A stretch of DNA of 64,000 nucleotides from Paraburkholderia fungorum. GTDB lineage: Bacteria > Pseudomonadota > Gammaproteobacteria > Burkholderiales > Burkholderiaceae. Shown piece by piece: positions 63,024 to 64,000 of the stretch. The notes beneath the pieces were generated by a model. The model was not told the origin of the DNA and searched no databases. It saw only the letters and a program-made list of their open reading frames with translations. The translations under genes and the position numbers were made by a program. The DNA lies in the NCBI RefSeq assembly GCF_902833645.1, contig NZ_CADFGE010000015.1, positions 1 to 64,000 of the forward strand. Direction: 5' to 3'. Within the stretch, counting starts at the first letter, position 1, and every line of letters begins with the position of its first letter.

Positions 63024-63396
63024 GAAAACCTCCATAAGGGGAAAGACAGGGAGCGCGGGGAGCCTCGACTGCAGGCAAGGAAGGCAAGCTGGAATTGTTA
63101 AACCGCGCTTGAAAGTGACGTCAGTATGGTTTCCGGCGGCGGCTTCGCCTATATGGATTAAGTGGTAGCTGATGGGTAAACTGTCGGGTAAACCATTCGT
63201 GCGTCCGGCTGGTTTTGCCTGTTTGCCTGTGTGCCTTCTGAAAGCCGTGGGTTGCACCGCAAGGCCGCAACGGCGCGGTCGAGTACCGCAATACCTGATG
63301 CCGTACCTCCCGCGCGCCGGGCCTGCACGATGTCCGCGTCGCTGAACTTCCGTCCAACGCCATCGAATCTGCCGTGCCCGACCAAGAGGAGACCGC
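63024..63396. other. Divergent promoter region
   Basis: About 370 bp between the sigma-like gene and the sensor-like gene. No gene, repeat or strong palindrome seen; probably holds both promoters. Confidence 0.4.
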
Positions 63397-64000
63397 ATGA
63401 TGCGGGCCGCACCCATCCAGCGTGCAATCGACGAAGACCTGGTGCGCGTGCTTTACGCGCAAGATCCGATCGCTTTCTTTTCCCACTGGTTCTCGATCGC
63501 GGTGCTGGTGGCGATCTACTGGCCGAATATTCCGTCGCCGCGGCTGTTCGTGGCGTGCTTCGGGTTTTATGCGGTGGCCAATTGCGCCGGACTCGCGTTG
63601 TGGATCTGTCATCGCCGCTACCCGCAGCTCGTCACACCGCGCGGCTGGATCAACCTGCATGCGGTGCGCGGTGTGTTGCTGTATAGCGGGCCGGGGCTCG
63701 CGGTGTGGTTCGCGTTCCAGAGCCCGCAAACCGACTTGCCGCTGCTTCATACGGTGATGCTCGTCACGCTGGCCGCCGGCGTGTTCATGTCGAACGGCTT
63801 CGATCTGCTTAACTTTTCGACCTCGATTCCGTTCCTGCTGCTGCCGTCGATCGTGCTGCACTTCGGCACGCATACGTTCGACCGCACGATTCTCGCCATC
63901 GTCCTCGCGTTCTTCTTTTGCGCGATCAACGTCTACGCGCTGAGCTATCGCAAGCTGTTCCACCAGGTGGTGCAGGCGCGTGTCGATCAGCAATATCTGG
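63397..64000 (+). CDS. N-terminal membrane region of a probable sensor protein (partial)
   Basis: The frame runs off the right end after 201 codons. AGAGGAG precedes the ATG at 63397; a second ATG is at 63400. It encodes a short polar head, then about six hydrophobic segments (roughly 27-45, 50-70, 90-108, 117-135, 143-160, 167-185), followed by a charged helix beginning RKLFHQVVQARVDQQYL. Such layouts precede histidine kinase or GGDEF domains, so a hybrid sensor kinase or cyclase is likely, but the catalytic part is outside the window. Confidence 0.7.
   Translation, partial: MMRAAPIQRAIDEDLVRVLYAQDPIAFFSHWFSIAVLVAIYWPNIPSPRLFVACFGFYAVANCAGLALWICHRRYPQLVTPRGWINLHAVRGVLLYSGPGLAVWFAFQSPQTDLPLLHTVMLVTLAAGVFMSNGFDLLNFSTSIPFLLLPSIVLHFGTHTFDRTILAIVLAFFFCAINVYALSYRKLFHQVVQARVDQQYL

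Overview
The window looks like a chromosomal segment of a high-GC betaproteobacterium of the Burkholderiaceae, most likely Paraburkholderia. This rests on the 5S rRNA at the left edge, codon use, and a typical accessory metabolism (malonate decarboxylase, several LysR and GntR regulators, GlsB/YeaQ and BPSS1780-like membrane proteins). No species can be named from the sequence alone. I see no phage, insertion sequence, CRISPR array or tRNA.

Layout. 0-0.2 kb: 5S rRNA and terminator, the end of an rRNA operon. 0.4-3.8 kb: LysR regulator divergent from a FUSC aromatic-acid efflux protein. 4-11.7 kb: housekeeping and stress genes (CoA-transferase, GlsB/YeaQ, MgtC, a secreted two-repeat protein, metallophosphoesterase, nitroreductase, AlkB). 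12-17 kb: complete ytfQRT-yjfF sugar ABC transporter, with a terminator-like hairpin after the binding-protein gene. 17-20.3 kb: MFS transporter plus hydro-lyase with a divergent LysR regulator. 20.3-28.9 kb: full malonate decarboxylase locus (gntR-mdcABCDEGH) divergent from an MFS transporter. 29-31.1 kb: TonB-dependent siderophore receptor. 31.6-33.6 kb: EamA transporter and LysR. 33.6-41.7 kb: six-gene iron locus (OprB-like porin, secreted beta-propeller, DyP peroxidase, FbpABC-type transporter). 42-43.8 kb: arylamine N-acetyltransferase and an isoprenylcysteine methyltransferase-like protein. 44-50 kb: amino-acid ABC transporter, histidine-ammonia-lyase-like protein, HutC-type regulator. 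50.1-56.7 kb: second HutC-type regulator with a second amino-acid ABC transporter, divergent from a 2-oxoglutarate/Fe(II) oxygenase and an FAD-linked dehydrogenase. 56.7-64 kb: membrane protein, orphan ModA-like binding protein, giant GMC oxidoreductase-hydrolase fusion, sigma-factor-like protein, and the start of a sensor-like membrane protein.

The most interesting points are these. (1) The ammonia-lyase-like protein lacks the Ala-Ser-Gly tripeptide that forms the MIO cofactor (Ser-Val-Gly aligns there) but keeps most other catalytic residues. (2) The 34-42 kb operon joins a porin, a beta-propeller, a DyP peroxidase and a ferric ABC transporter behind a Fur-like box that closely matches a second box at the TonB receptor promoter. 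(3) Two neighbouring HutC-type regulons each have their own repeated palindrome: TTGTCTAGACAA-like boxes before the 44 kb operon and GTATATAC boxes in the 54 kb divergent region. (4) The GMC oxidoreductase is fused to an alpha/beta hydrolase whose nucleophile is cysteine. (5) A small protein resembles sigma-70 regions 2 and 4.
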